This document shows positions 1 through 9,663 of a DNA stretch of 64,000 nucleotides, one piece after another. The position numbers and the translations under genes are program-made. The notes beneath the pieces are model-generated. The model worked only from the letters and a program-made list of their open reading frames with translations. It was not told the DNA's origin and ran no database searches. This stretch comes from an uncultured Lachnospiraceae bacterium (GTDB taxonomy: Bacteria; Bacillota; Clostridia; Lachnospirales; Lachnospiraceae), in assembly GCA_902781655.1 (NCBI GenBank), contig CACZJZ010000010.1:37711-101710 (forward strand), given 5' to 3'. Numbering within the stretch: position 1 is the stretch's first letter; every line of letters starts with the position of its first letter.

Positions 1-1
1 C

Positions 2-508
2 ACAGGAAACAAGGCTGAGGTTGAAGTTTATTCCGATGCGGACCGTGTTGAACTGTTCCTTGGGGGAAAAAGTCTTGGAAGGAAAAAGATAAAAGAATGC
101 AAGGCAATATTTAAGACAAAATATGCTCTAGAAGATCTTACAGCAGTGGCATATTCGGCGGAAGGAAAAGAGACTGGAAGAAGTAGCCTGTCTCCGGCAA
201 GAGGCCAGCTTAAGCTCAGACTTACCAAGGAAGAAAGCAACAGTGATATCCATTATATTCCTGTTGAAATTGTGGGAGAAAATGACGTTGTAGAATCGAA
301 TGCAGATTGTTTGCTCAAAGTGTCCGTGATCGGGGGAACACTTCTTGGGTTTGGTTCTGCAAATCCATGTCATGAGGAGGATTATCGTTCCGGCGAATTT
401 ACAAGCTATTATGGACGTGCATTAGCAGTAGTCAGAACAGGTAGCAGGGATGAATCCTGCAGGGTTACCGTATCAGGCGGAGGCCTCGAAGCAGCAATAA
501 TTATTTAA
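2..508 (+). CDS. Glycoside hydrolase family 2 protein, C-terminal fragment (5' end outside window)
   Basis: The frame is open from base 2 to the stop at 506-508, so only the last ~168 residues are present. They match the C-terminal beta-sandwich domains (DUF4982/GH2 domain 5 type) of large GH2 beta-galactosidase or beta-glucuronidase-like enzymes: a strand with VYSDADRVELFLGGKSLG, then IPVEIVGENDVVESNAD and the final LLGFGSANPCHEEDYRSGEF segment. The TIM-barrel catalytic domain lies upstream, so substrate cannot be judged. A GH43 gene follows within about 50 bp, suggesting co-transcription for plant or host glycan breakdown. Base composition is clearly lower in GC than the DNA after 1460. Confidence 0.85.
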   Translation, partial: TGNKAEVEVYSDADRVELFLGGKSLGRKKIKECKAIFKTKYALEDLTAVAYSAEGKETGRSSLSPARGQLKLRLTKEESNSDIHYIPVEIVGENDVVESNADCLLKVSVIGGTLLGFGSANPCHEEDYRSGEFTSYYGRALAVVRTGSRDESCRVTVSGGGLEAAIII

Positions 509-561
509 TATTGCCTGATGATTTAATACAGCAGGGCTTACGAAAAGGAAAATACTGCGGA

Positions 562-1458
562 ATGCAATGCGAAGAAATAAATATCAGAGATCCATATGTT
601 CTTGTCTATAACGACACATATTATATGTATGGCACAAGAGGGAAAAATGCCTTTAAGGGCGAAGAATTTGGATTTGATGTATACAAGAGCAAGGACTTGC
701 TGAATTGGGATAATCCGATTGAAGTTTTTCATCGACCTGAGAATTTCTTCAGCAAGAAGAGTTACTGGGCACCTGAGGTACATCTGGTGGACGGGAAATT
801 CTATATGTTAGCGACCTTTGGAAATATGAACAAAGGCCTTGGAACAGCAATATTAAAGGCAGATTCTCCCGAGGGGCCATTTATCATGTGGTCAGATGGA
901 TATGTGACTCCCAGGCAGTCGCGGTGTCTGGACGGAACCTTATATATTTCAAAAGATAAAAAGCCATATATGGTTTACTGTCATGAGTGGAAAGAGATAC
1001 ATAATGGCACAGTCTGTGCAATTCCTTTATCAGATGACCTGAAATGTGCAATCGGAGAGCCACGAATTCTTTTCTCAGCCTCAAGCGCCAGGCCTTTTGT
1101 CAAGAGGTTTTTATTCCGAAATTATGTTACGGATGGCCCATTTTTGATCAGAACAGAAGATAACAGGCTGCATATGCTCTGGTCAACCTATGCAAAAACC
1201 GGCTATGTGGAGGCTATGGCACATTCTGACAATGACGATATTACCGGCAATTGGACTGTAGATGACAGAGTTCTTTATGACCATGATGGCGGTCATGGAA
1301 TGATATTCAGGACCACAGGCGGAGAATATAAGCTGGTATTGCACTATCCAAATACTTTCGGAAAAGAACATCCGGTATTTATTCCGCTAACCTATGAAGC
1401 CAGGGGCGGAGTTCGGGGTTCAGGTGCTGCAAACGGATTTGAATTTTTATGGATTTGA
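562..1458 (+). CDS. Glycoside hydrolase family 43-like protein
   Basis: About 298 residues with the five-bladed propeller signatures of GH43/GH117-type enzymes. NIRDPYVLVYNDTYYMYGT near the N terminus contains the conserved catalytic-base Asp. WAPEVHLVDGKFYMLAT, the DGPFLIRTEDNRLHMLWST blade and HPVFIPLT at the end follow the usual order. The frame extends upstream to a TTG at 511, but the ATG at 562 has an AAAGGA box 12 bases ahead and begins where the family normally begins. Likely an arabinofuranosidase or xylosidase-like enzyme; specificity is not visible. The last ~18 residues (ARGGVRGSG onward) do not look like family sequence and lie at a sharp GC change, so the 3' end may have been replaced by recombination. 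Confidence 0.85.
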   Translation: MQCEEINIRDPYVLVYNDTYYMYGTRGKNAFKGEEFGFDVYKSKDLLNWDNPIEVFHRPENFFSKKSYWAPEVHLVDGKFYMLATFGNMNKGLGTAILKADSPEGPFIMWSDGYVTPRQSRCLDGTLYISKDKKPYMVYCHEWKEIHNGTVCAIPLSDDLKCAIGEPRILFSASSARPFVKRFLFRNYVTDGPFLIRTEDNRLHMLWSTYAKTGYVEAMAHSDNDDITGNWTVDDRVLYDHDGGHGMIFRTTGGEYKLVLHYPNTFGKEHPVFIPLTYEARGGVRGSGAANGFEFLWI

Positions 1459-1518
1459 CGGTGTTCCGCGCGGGGGCTACAATTCCATCAACGTATTACG
1501 CAGAGAGCGGGGAGACGG

Positions 1519-3096
1519 ATGACGGGAAGAGGCAGGCGGCAGAAGTCGCAAAGCAGGCGGAACAATCGGAAGACGGAATGGATTCTTGCGGGACTGGGTT
1601 TTGCACTGTTTCTGCCGTATTTTCTTGCGTTCTGGCCGGGCGTATCCACGCCGGATTCCATCTGGCAGCTCCGGCAGGCGATGCATCTGACCAATTATCA
1701 GAACCAGCATCCCTTTCTCCATACCCTGATGATTGAGCTGTGCTACCGGATCGGCAGCACAGCAGCAGGCGCGCTGCATCATTTCTCGGGCGAAAGGCTG
1801 TTTCCCCACCTGTCTGATCAGGCCGCGCTGTATGGGGCAGGGACCGGAGCCGCTGATCGCATCGCCGGTAATCCGGTCTTTGTGAATTATGGCGTGGCAC
1901 TTTATTCGCTTCTCTCGATGGCACTGCTCACGGCAGCAGATATGGCGGTGCTGCGCCTGCTCCGCCGCAACGGAGCGCCGCGCTGGGCGCTTGGCCTCCT
2001 GTGGCTTTTCTTCTTCGCGTTTCCCTTCAATGCGGTCCTTTCTATAACGATGTGGAAGGATGTTCCATTCTCCGCTGTGGTGATGCTGTCCATGGTTACT
2101 CTCTGGGATCATGAGCGGAACCGCCGCGTCTGGCGGCTCCGTGACCACGGCGGATTTGTTTTGCTGGGATTTCTGTTCTGTACGCTCCGCTCCAACGGAA
2201 TTGCCGCCTGGATATTTTTCACGGTTGTTTATCTGCTGGTGCATCGCCATGCGCTGCGGAGAGGAAGGGAAGCAGGCAGAATTCTGGCAGATCTCGGACT
2301 CTCCCTGCTGTGTGCGGCGCTGTTTCTCGGACCAGTGCAGCGAACGGTACATGTGGAAAAGGCGGATCCGACCGAGATGCTGTCCATCCCCTTGCAGCAG
2401 GTGGCGTATACCATCGTGCGGAACGGCGAAGACGGAGGCGGGCGGATTACAGAGGAAGAACTGGGGACACTTCGGGAGCTCGTGGATGTGGAGCTGGTTC
2501 CGTCCTACTATGACAGCGGGCTGTCGGACGCCATCAAGGCGCTGGTCCGGGAGAGCCATGGCGGAGAGAAGATCATGCAAAATCCGGGCAGATGGGCTGC
2601 GCTTTATCTGCGGATCGGGCTGCGCAATCCGGACTGCTACGCAGAGGCGTATTACCGGCAGACATATGGCTACTATGTTCCGACAGCGGGCAGCAGGACC
2701 GGGTATGCGTCGGAGGTCCAGGAAAACCCGGTGGGTCTTTACCGGGTCTATCTTCTGCCATACGGCGCCGTGATCGGTGTCTATAACCTGCTGAATCTGT
2801 GCAGCAGGGCCTATTCCGCTGTGTGGTGCAATGCCTTTACGCTCTACCTGTTCCTGGGGGCTATGCTTGCTGCAGGCATCGTCGGGAAGCGGAAAAGGCG
2901 GCGGGAGAGAAGACGCTCCGGCGGGGCGGCACCTCACTCCGGGTACACGCCGCATCCGGGGCTTGTCTTTCTGCTGCCGGTCGGCATTCTGTTGACGGTT
3001 CTTCTCTCCACGCCCGCCGCCAATGATTTCCGGTATGTCTATCCGCTGTTTCTGTCTATGCCTGCGGCGGTGATTATGGCTCTGCGGACAAAATAA
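1519..3096 (+). CDS. DUF6020-like polytopic membrane protein (putative GT-C glycosyltransferase)
   Basis: 525 residues with a basic N terminus, then many hydrophobic spans (for example ILAGLGFALFLPYFLAFWPG and WALGLLWLFFFAFPFNAVL) and a hydrophilic extracytoplasmic region at about residues 270-400. The motif PGVSTPDSIWQ after the first span is characteristic of the DUF6020 family of Firmicutes, regarded as GT-C-like polyprenyl-linked sugar transferases. The ATG at 1519 has a CGGGGAG box five bases upstream. It heads a same-strand run with a second GT-C-like protein and the YfhO-GH20 fusion, pointing to cell-surface polysaccharide or wall-glycopolymer decoration. Acceptor and sugar cannot be read from sequence. 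Confidence 0.7.
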   Translation: MTGRGRRQKSQSRRNNRKTEWILAGLGFALFLPYFLAFWPGVSTPDSIWQLRQAMHLTNYQNQHPFLHTLMIELCYRIGSTAAGALHHFSGERLFPHLSDQAALYGAGTGAADRIAGNPVFVNYGVALYSLLSMALLTAADMAVLRLLRRNGAPRWALGLLWLFFFAFPFNAVLSITMWKDVPFSAVVMLSMVTLWDHERNRRVWRLRDHGGFVLLGFLFCTLRSNGIAAWIFFTVVYLLVHRHALRRGREAGRILADLGLSLLCAALFLGPVQRTVHVEKADPTEMLSIPLQQVAYTIVRNGEDGGGRITEEELGTLRELVDVELVPSYYDSGLSDAIKALVRESHGGEKIMQNPGRWAALYLRIGLRNPDCYAEAYYRQTYGYYVPTAGSRTGYASEVQENPVGLYRVYLLPYGAVIGVYNLLNLCSRAYSAVWCNAFTLYLFLGAMLAAGIVGKRKRRRERRRSGGAAPHSGYTPHPGLVFLLPVGILLTVLLSTPAANDFRYVYPLFLSMPAAVIMALRTK

Positions 3097-3186
3097 GAAC
3101 GGGAAAATGACAGAAGATAGGAATAGTATGAACAGAGCGCTTCAGTCTGCCTGCAGGCCGAAGTGTTGACAGAGGGGGGAAAAGCT

Positions 3187-4617
3187 GTGTCATGTACATC
3201 TGTGCCGTCCGGGCAGAAAATCAGGAAGGATCGCAGCGGACAGAGACTCACGGCTGCGGTGGTTCTGGCCGGGATTGTTCTCCGGGTGATTTACTGCCTG
3301 GGCACGACGATTTTCGAGCGTCAGTATGACGCCGGGACCATTGCGCTCGACGCCGGGCACGTGGTCAGTGGCGGACATCTCGCCTACATTCAGTATCTCT
3401 ATGAAAACGGGCGGCTGTCGGATTTTGATCCGACTACAGTCTATCAGTTCCATCATCCGCCGCTCTTTCACGCGGCAGCGGCGCTTTGGATGCGCTTCCT
3501 GTCGCTGTTTGTGCATGACACGGTGCAGCTGGAGGAGAGTATCCAGATGGTGCCGCTTGTCTGCGCGGTGATCACGCTTCTGATCTGCGTGAAGCTTTTC
3601 CGGCTGCTGCCGATGGAAGAGCGCGGCGTGCGCTTTGCGGCGGCGGTTCTCGCGTTCCACCCGACGCTCATCCAGTTCTCCGGCAGTGTCAACAACGACT
3701 GTATGGGACTGATGTTCACGGTGCTCATTCTGTATCAGGCGATGCGATGGAGCCGCAGACCGTCGGCAGGGCGGATTTTGCTGCTGGCGGTCTGGTTCGG
3801 ACTCGGTGTCTCCACAAAGCAGAACGTCGCGGAGATGGCGGTGCCGGTCGGCGCGCTGTTTGCCTGGATCTTTTTTCATAATGAAAACCACAATGCGGGT
3901 GCCGTCCGGAGAAGGTGGCTTGCCCTGCAGTATGCTGCATTCCTTGCCGTGGGACTTCCGCTCTCCCTGTGGTTTTATGTCCGGAATCTGGTGCGCTGGC
4001 AAGTTCCGCTGCTCTGGGTTTACACCCTGCCGGACGACTCCTGGCAGTATGTGGGCGGCGTGCCGCTTGTGAACCGCTTCCTCTGGCCGGTGCCCTCGGA
4101 ATTTCTGGGCAATCTGCGGCACTTCACGATTGGCTGCGGTTACAATGTCTGGCTTGAGATCATCCGGACCTCGATGCTGGGAGAATGGGACATGGCAGAC
4201 GTCGGCCGGCCGGTCAAAATTCTGGCTGTCCTTCTGATGCTTTCCGGGGCACTGATCGGCCTGCTCTGTACCATCGATCTGGGTGCGGTGTGCCTTGGAG
4301 GCTCTGGGAGGAAGAAGCGATTCCTGTCACCAGAGGACCGGCTGCTGCTGGGTCTCACCTGGCTTGTCACGATGGTCAGTTATCTCAAATTTGTTTATGA
4401 TTATCCGCAGCAGTGCAGCATGAATTTTCGCTATATCGCGGTGGTGCTCGTTCCGACGGCCGCGGCGGCAGGACTGTGGATGGCACCCGATGCTCCGGCA
4501 GGAGGGCGGGATAATGAATCGCAGCCCTTCCAGAAACTCTGGCGCGGCACGCACGGGTTCCTGCTGGTTCTGTTTGGCGTTCTTTCTGTGGGGATGATTG
4601 CAGTCTGGGCAGCGTAG
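3187..4617 (+). CDS. GT-C family membrane glycosyltransferase (GT39/ArnT-like)
   Basis: About 476 residues with roughly ten predicted membrane spans. An early extracytoplasmic loop carries DAGHVVSGGHLAYIQ and YQFHHPPLFHA; the HHPPLFH element resembles the first-loop signature of GT39/GT83-type transferases that use polyprenyl-phosphate sugars. The reading frame opens at a GTG at 3163, but the GTG at 3187 is preceded at seven bases by AGGGGGGA and is preferred. The stop at 4615-4617 lies 38 bp before the next gene. Likely adds sugars to envelope polymers with its neighbours; donor and acceptor unknown. Confidence 0.7.
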   Translation: MSCTSVPSGQKIRKDRSGQRLTAAVVLAGIVLRVIYCLGTTIFERQYDAGTIALDAGHVVSGGHLAYIQYLYENGRLSDFDPTTVYQFHHPPLFHAAAALWMRFLSLFVHDTVQLEESIQMVPLVCAVITLLICVKLFRLLPMEERGVRFAAAVLAFHPTLIQFSGSVNNDCMGLMFTVLILYQAMRWSRRPSAGRILLLAVWFGLGVSTKQNVAEMAVPVGALFAWIFFHNENHNAGAVRRRWLALQYAAFLAVGLPLSLWFYVRNLVRWQVPLLWVYTLPDDSWQYVGGVPLVNRFLWPVPSEFLGNLRHFTIGCGYNVWLEIIRTSMLGEWDMADVGRPVKILAVLLMLSGALIGLLCTIDLGAVCLGGSGRKKRFLSPEDRLLLGLTWLVTMVSYLKFVYDYPQQCSMNFRYIAVVLVPTAAAAGLWMAPDAPAGGRDNESQPFQKLWRGTHGFLLVLFGVLSVGMIAVWAA

Positions 4618-4655
4618 TGTGGACTGGGATTCTGAAGGGTGTTCACAGGAAAAAT

Positions 4656-7600
4656 ATGGCATCAGATATGGGAATAAAAAAGTCGGAAAAAAGAAAAAAG
4701 GACGGCCGGAGTAACAGGCTCACGCTCCCGGCTGCTTCGGCAGCCATTGCAGCGGCACTGGTTCTGGTACTCTATGCAGCGCTCGGCTTCTTTCCGTTTG
4801 GGCGAAGCTCCGTTCTGCTCACGGATCTCTATTCCCAGTACGCGCCGCTCTTATACCGGTTCTATGACTGCGTGACAGGAAGGGTGGGACTCTTTGCCGA
4901 ACTGAGGATGGCGGGCGGCGTCAATCTGTACGTGGATACCATCCGGGCATTTCTGGATCCCTTCAATTATATCCTTCTGTTCTTTGGACGGGAGCGGCTG
5001 TATCTGGCGCTCAGTATTCTGGTGCTGCTGTATATGGCCGCGGCGGCATATACGGCATGTCTTGCCCTGCGGCGCTTTTTCCCGGGCGCGGGAGGGCTGT
5101 GTGTGCCGCTTGCGGTTTGCTATGGCATCTCCGGATATGCGGTATACAATTATCAGATTTTGTACTGGCTGTTATTTCCGGTGTTGTTTCCGCTGCTGTC
5201 GATGGCTCTCTGCGATCTCCTGCGGGGAGAAAATCCGGGGAGGAGCGGACTGCTCTATGCGCTGCTTCTTGCATGGATGACGGCTGTCAGTCTTCAGCTT
5301 GGATGGGAGGTCTGTCTCGCGGTTTTCTTCGGTTCGGCATGCTATTTGTATTCCTGCTTTCCGCGGAAGGAACAGTCAGAAAAGCAGGCAGTCGGTGCGC
5401 GGCGGCTCTTTGTCTATACCGCGGCAGGGCTGCTTCTGGCCTTTCCGGTGCTCGTTCCGGCCGCGCTGCAGCTGCTCTCCTCCGCGCGGGCGGGGTACAC
5501 GGCCGGGTATCTCGGCGTGATGCAGCAGCACGGACTCGACGATCTGTTTGAACGTCTGTTTCTTACGCTGCATCCGGGAGCGGCCGGCGTGTTCCTTGCT
5601 CTTCTTGCCGGGCGAAGGGCAAAGAAGAACTGGAAAAAGGATCCGACGGGGCAGAGGACGTTTCTTGTCCGCATCAATGTACTGCTGTGGTTGACCGTGC
5701 TCCTTCAGCCGGCGAATCTGATCTGGCATCTTGGGTCATACCGCTGCTTCCCGGTGCGGTATGGCTATATCGTGCTGTTTGCCGGACTTTGTCTGATCAC
5801 GCGGGAGGCGGAGCTGCAGCGAAGCTGCGGTTCTGAGGAAAACGCAGACGCGCAGCAGGCGTGCGGCACTGAAGAGGGATGGCGCCGCAGATATGTGTCT
5901 GGCCTGCGTCGGGGCAAGCTGCTCTGCGGAGCCCTGGATATTCTGGCGGCTGGAGCGTTGCTGTGGCGCTGGCAGGTGGGCATCGCACAAGCCTTCTCAA
6001 CGCTGGCGGTCAGCCAGTCCTGTCCGAAGCAGACGGCGCAGACGGCGCTCATTCTGAGCCTGCTCTGTCTCGGAACCGCGCTGCTGTTTTCTGCGGAGAA
6101 CGGGACAGCCGGTTCCGGGAGAAAGAGTTCTTTCGGAGAAAAGCGGTCTTCCGGGGGAATGGATTCTTCCGGGGCAAATAGCTCTTCCGGGAAGAGGAGC
6201 GCTTTCGAGGGGATTCCTGGCAGAGGCGGATGGCCGGAAACAGCAGGGCAGGCATGGGGAGCATATGCCGCGATGTGCCTTTCTTCTCTGTGTCTTGCGT
6301 TCTGCGTGTTTCTGCCGGGAAGTCTGTCCATCCGCGGTATGAACGACGAGGCCTATGCCTTCATGACAAAATACGTCGCGGAGCATGGGCTGACGTCAGG
6401 CGGAATGCAGGCGGGAACGGATCTGTTCCAATATCGCGGCGCTGAGGAGGACCTGCCGCGCGATGCGGCACTGGTGACCGGAACAAGCTCACTGACCAGT
6501 TATTTTCCGACGCTCTCCGCGGCGACGCAGACGGCACTTTCCGGCCTTGGATATCAGACCTACTGGACCGCGACGGACGGAGAGGGCGGAACAGAGGACA
6601 CGGACTGGCTTCTCGGGACGCCGCTGCTTCTCTCCGGAACTCCGGAGAATTATGCGTTCCAGGGCGGGAGCACAGAGGAGCATCAGGAGGCAGTTCAGGC
6701 GATTTGCAGGGAACTGTCCGCGGCGGGAGAGCAATCGAATTGGGCGCTGACTGCGGACGAAATCGTGGCTGTGCCGCGGAGAAACGAGCTTTTCGTAACA
6801 CTGTCCGGCGTGAAGCATAACAGCACTGTATTTCTGCCTCTTGTGCTCCAGCCGGGATGGCATGCTGCGGTCAACGGACAGGCCGCTCTGATATCTCCGG
6901 TGTTCGGAGGATTCCTCGGCATTCCTGTCAGTGCGGGAAAGAATGAGATTCGCATCTGGTTCCGGCCGGCCGGGCTTTCGGCGGGATTACTCTGCGGCGC
7001 AGCGGGTATTTTGCTGCTTGTTCTGCTGCATTTTGGCAGGTCTGGCACAGGACTCATGGCAGCGCAGAGCCGCCGCGATCAAAATGACCCTGGCACCGGA
7101 GGAGCATGGCGGCAGATATACCGGTTCTTCTTTGCGGCAGGACTGGTCCTGATTTACCTCATACCGGCTGCCGGACTTCTGTTCTTCATGGGGAGAAAGG
7201 CATTCCGGACGTCTGCCGTGCCTCAGGCGTCCTGGCAGGTATTTGAGACAGAGGAGACGCCGGAGGGACTCCGGGTGCGGACGGTCGGCGAGAATCTCTG
7301 CCTGGGAGCCGGAGTCCGGGTCCGTGCGGACAGCATAGAGAGCAGAAAATTCCCTGCTTCTCTGGTGCGCAACGGCGTGGATGACGACCCGGCGGACCGG
7401 TGGTCCTCGGCAAATACCACGGAGAGTCATGATCACTGGCTCGAGGTGATTCTCCCGGAGCGAACCGGGGTCGGCGCTGTCCGGATCGTCTGGGAGCGCA
7501 CGAATATGACGGCGGGCGCGGTCGAGGTTTCGGAGAATGGACGGGACTGGCGCACAGCGGCAAGGCTCAGCGCGCCGGAGAGCCTGGTGCAGGATGTGAT

Positions 7601-9599
7601 TCTGGATGAGCCGGTGGAGGCAAAATATGTCCGTCTCCATGTGATGGATGTGCGGCAGGAGGAAAGCGATCTATCCCTGTACTACCAGAATGTGTCGGTG
7701 CTGGAGTTCGAGGTATTCTCCGGCATACGGGATGATTTTGTCATTCGGACACCGGTCGTCCGGGAGACGGAAGGAAGCGGGAAGCAGGCAGGAACAGGGC
7801 TGCAGGATCGGGACAATAGCGGAATCATCCCGTCTGAAAGGGAAGCAGTGCCGCAGGACCGGTGTGGAAGACGGATCCTCGTCACACCCGATGTGCCGGA
7901 TGGGTTTGCGTTGACGTTTGCAGGGGCGCGGCCGGACGCCTACATCGATGAGGAGGGAAACTGCGCACAGACGCTCTCGGATGTCACAGTTCCTGTCGGG
8001 TATATCTTGTCGGAGGACGGCGTCACGGTCAGTCTGCCGGCCATGAAGGTGACGATTCCGGCATCGGAAGGCTGGAAGGACGGGGCGCGGTCTGCAAATC
8101 AGGGAAGTCCGGAAATGGGTCAGGAGCCGGACACAGCGGAGTGGCTGCCCACAGGAGGCACGATCCAGCTGACGAAGGATTCGAGCGTCCTGATTGCGAC
8201 AGACAGGGAAGATGTGAAAAGTCTGCTTTCGGAGGAGGCCGCGCTGCTCGCGGAGGAGCTCGGCACATCCCTTCATGCGGGAGGTAGTCTGACTGTCGGA
8301 ACTTATGAAGCCGGCGGGGAGGGGGCAGGAGGCGCGCAGCGTGAACGCGGCGCTGTGAATATCATTCTGCGGCTTTGCGAAAGTGGAGAAAACCCTGAAA
8401 TTCCGGTGCCCGGAGCGGAAGGCTTCGTGATGGACCTTGGCTCGGATGGATCGGATATTGTTCTGACGGCCTCGACGATCCAGGGACTCAGGTGGGCCTG
8501 CGTGGAGCTGGAAAGCCTGGGCAGCGGTTCCATCGCGCGCGGATTCGCGAGGGATGTCCCGGCCTACGCGGTGCGCGGCTTCGGCATCGATGTGGCAAGG
8601 CGCAGTTTCTCTCTGGATTACCTGAAGGAAATCGTGAAGAGGATGTCCCGCGCGAGAATGAATACGATGGAGATTCACCTGAACGACAATGCGATTCTCG
8701 CGCAGAGCAGCTATGACGGGACGGTCGAGGGGGCAAGACAGCTCCCTGCCGCGTTCCGTCTGGAATCGGATCTCAGAGGAAAAGACGGGAAGAGTATCAC
8801 GTCGGAGGATGGAAGCTATTCAAAGAAGGAGTTTGCGGAGCTCATCCGGTTCGGCGCAGTGTATGGCGTAGATGTAGTGCCGGAAATCGACACGCCGTCG
8901 CACTGTCTTGCGCTGACCAGGGCGTTTCCGGAGTACGGCAGAAGCGATACGCCGGAGGCAGCGGATGAGCTGGACCTGTCCCGGGATGGCGCCAGGAAGC
9001 TGGGTGAATCCGTCTGGAAGGAATATCTGGGAGAGAATGGCTGCTTTGCAGGCGCGGCGGCTGTCAGCATGGGCATGGACGAATATTTTGGAAATGCCGT
9101 GGATTTTGTGCGGTACTTTACGGAGCTTGCCGGCACCATTCAGGCTGAGGAGCCGGATAAAATCATCCGTGCGTGGGGGAGCTTCAGCCGGGAAGGAGCA
9201 GATTACAGCAGCGTACCGCGGTCTGTCCAGCTGAAAATTTGGGATCTCACCTGGGCGGATGCGAAGGAGATGACGGATGCGGGATTTGACATCATCAACA
9301 CACAGGGAAGTCATCTCTACATTATTCCAGGCGCGGGATATGACCGCCTTGATCTATCTTATCTGGCGGAGGACTGGGAGCCGAATGTGTTCACGACAGA
9401 CCGCGGCACGGAGGAAATTCCGGTGTACTCTCCGCAGATGCTCGGCGCGATGTATTACATGTGGAATGAGGACATGAGCGGAAATGAGGGAGCGGAGGCA
9501 CTGGATGATGCGGCGCTCTTCGACCGGTTTGAGGAGCCGCTCGATATTCTGTCCGGAAAGCTGTGGAACGGGACGGCAATTGCGCCGGGGAAGCAATGA
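4656..9599 (+). CDS. YfhO-like membrane protein fused to discoidin and GH20 beta-N-acetylhexosaminidase domains
   Basis: About 1647 residues from the ATG at 4656 (AGGA five bases upstream; a GTG at 4617 is less likely). Residues ~25-560 form a YfhO-type polytopic domain, starting with an FPFGRSSVLLTDLYSQYAP loop (YfhO-like proteins help glycosylate teichoic acids). A soluble extracytoplasmic part, further spans to ~residue 845 and an F5/8 type C (discoidin)-like domain (~870-1030) follow. From ~1160 there is a GH20 N-terminal domain and then a GH20 barrel (~1300-1640): YAVRGFGIDVARRSFSLDYL, VVPEIDTPSHCLAL, and the Asp-Glu pair in VSMGMDEYF (about 9062-9088). The His usual before that pair (HxGxDE) is Ser. 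The protein would hold an outward-facing hexosaminidase on a multi-span membrane platform. Confidence 0.8.
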   Translation: MASDMGIKKSEKRKKDGRSNRLTLPAASAAIAAALVLVLYAALGFFPFGRSSVLLTDLYSQYAPLLYRFYDCVTGRVGLFAELRMAGGVNLYVDTIRAFLDPFNYILLFFGRERLYLALSILVLLYMAAAAYTACLALRRFFPGAGGLCVPLAVCYGISGYAVYNYQILYWLLFPVLFPLLSMALCDLLRGENPGRSGLLYALLLAWMTAVSLQLGWEVCLAVFFGSACYLYSCFPRKEQSEKQAVGARRLFVYTAAGLLLAFPVLVPAALQLLSSARAGYTAGYLGVMQQHGLDDLFERLFLTLHPGAAGVFLALLAGRRAKKNWKKDPTGQRTFLVRINVLLWLTVLLQPANLIWHLGSYRCFPVRYGYIVLFAGLCLITREAELQRSCGSEENADAQQACGTEEGWRRRYVSGLRRGKLLCGALDILAAGALLWRWQVGIAQAFSTLAVSQSCPKQTAQTALILSLLCLGTALLFSAENGTAGSGRKSSFGEKRSSGGMDSSGANSSSGKRSAFEGIPGRGGWPETAGQAWGAYAAMCLSSLCLAFCVFLPGSLSIRGMNDEAYAFMTKYVAEHGLTSGGMQAGTDLFQYRGAEEDLPRDAALVTGTSSLTSYFPTLSAATQTALSGLGYQTYWTATDGEGGTEDTDWLLGTPLLLSGTPENYAFQGGSTEEHQEAVQAICRELSAAGEQSNWALTADEIVAVPRRNELFVTLSGVKHNSTVFLPLVLQPGWHAAVNGQAALISPVFGGFLGIPVSAGKNEIRIWFRPAGLSAGLLCGAAGILLLVLLHFGRSGTGLMAAQSRRDQNDPGTGGAWRQIYRFFFAAGLVLIYLIPAAGLLFFMGRKAFRTSAVPQASWQVFETEETPEGLRVRTVGENLCLGAGVRVRADSIESRKFPASLVRNGVDDDPADRWSSANTTESHDHWLEVILPERTGVGAVRIVWERTNMTAGAVEVSENGRDWRTAARLSAPESLVQDVILDEPVEAKYVRLHVMDVRQEESDLSLYYQNVSVLEFEVFSGIRDDFVIRTPVVRETEGSGKQAGTGLQDRDNSGIIPSEREAVPQDRCGRRILVTPDVPDGFALTFAGARPDAYIDEEGNCAQTLSDVTVPVGYILSEDGVTVSLPAMKVTIPASEGWKDGARSANQGSPEMGQEPDTAEWLPTGGTIQLTKDSSVLIATDREDVKSLLSEEAALLAEELGTSLHAGGSLTVGTYEAGGEGAGGAQRERGAVNIILRLCESGENPEIPVPGAEGFVMDLGSDGSDIVLTASTIQGLRWACVELESLGSGSIARGFARDVPAYAVRGFGIDVARRSFSLDYLKEIVKRMSRARMNTMEIHLNDNAILAQSSYDGTVEGARQLPAAFRLESDLRGKDGKSITSEDGSYSKKEFAELIRFGAVYGVDVVPEIDTPSHCLALTRAFPEYGRSDTPEAADELDLSRDGARKLGESVWKEYLGENGCFAGAAAVSMGMDEYFGNAVDFVRYFTELAGTIQAEEPDKIIRAWGSFSREGADYSSVPRSVQLKIWDLTWADAKEMTDAGFDIINTQGSHLYIIPGAGYDRLDLSYLAEDWEPNVFTTDRGTEEIPVYSPQMLGAMYYMWNEDMSGNEGAEALDDAALFDRFEEPLDILSGKLWNGTAIAPGKQ

Positions 9600-9663
9600 G
9601 GGTAGAATGGGGACTGCCGCGGCCAGATGAAGGGCGGTATATTGAGTTCAACAGGAGTAGTTT

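Noticed and set aside
1477-2955. 492-residue leftward ORF
   Set aside because: Antisense shadow of the DUF6020-like gene; rich in Arg, His, Pro and Gln as expected from high-GC antisense reading.
3163-3186. GTG at 3163 as the start of the GT39-like gene
   Set aside because: The AGGGGGGA box lies downstream of it and is correctly spaced for the GTG at 3187.
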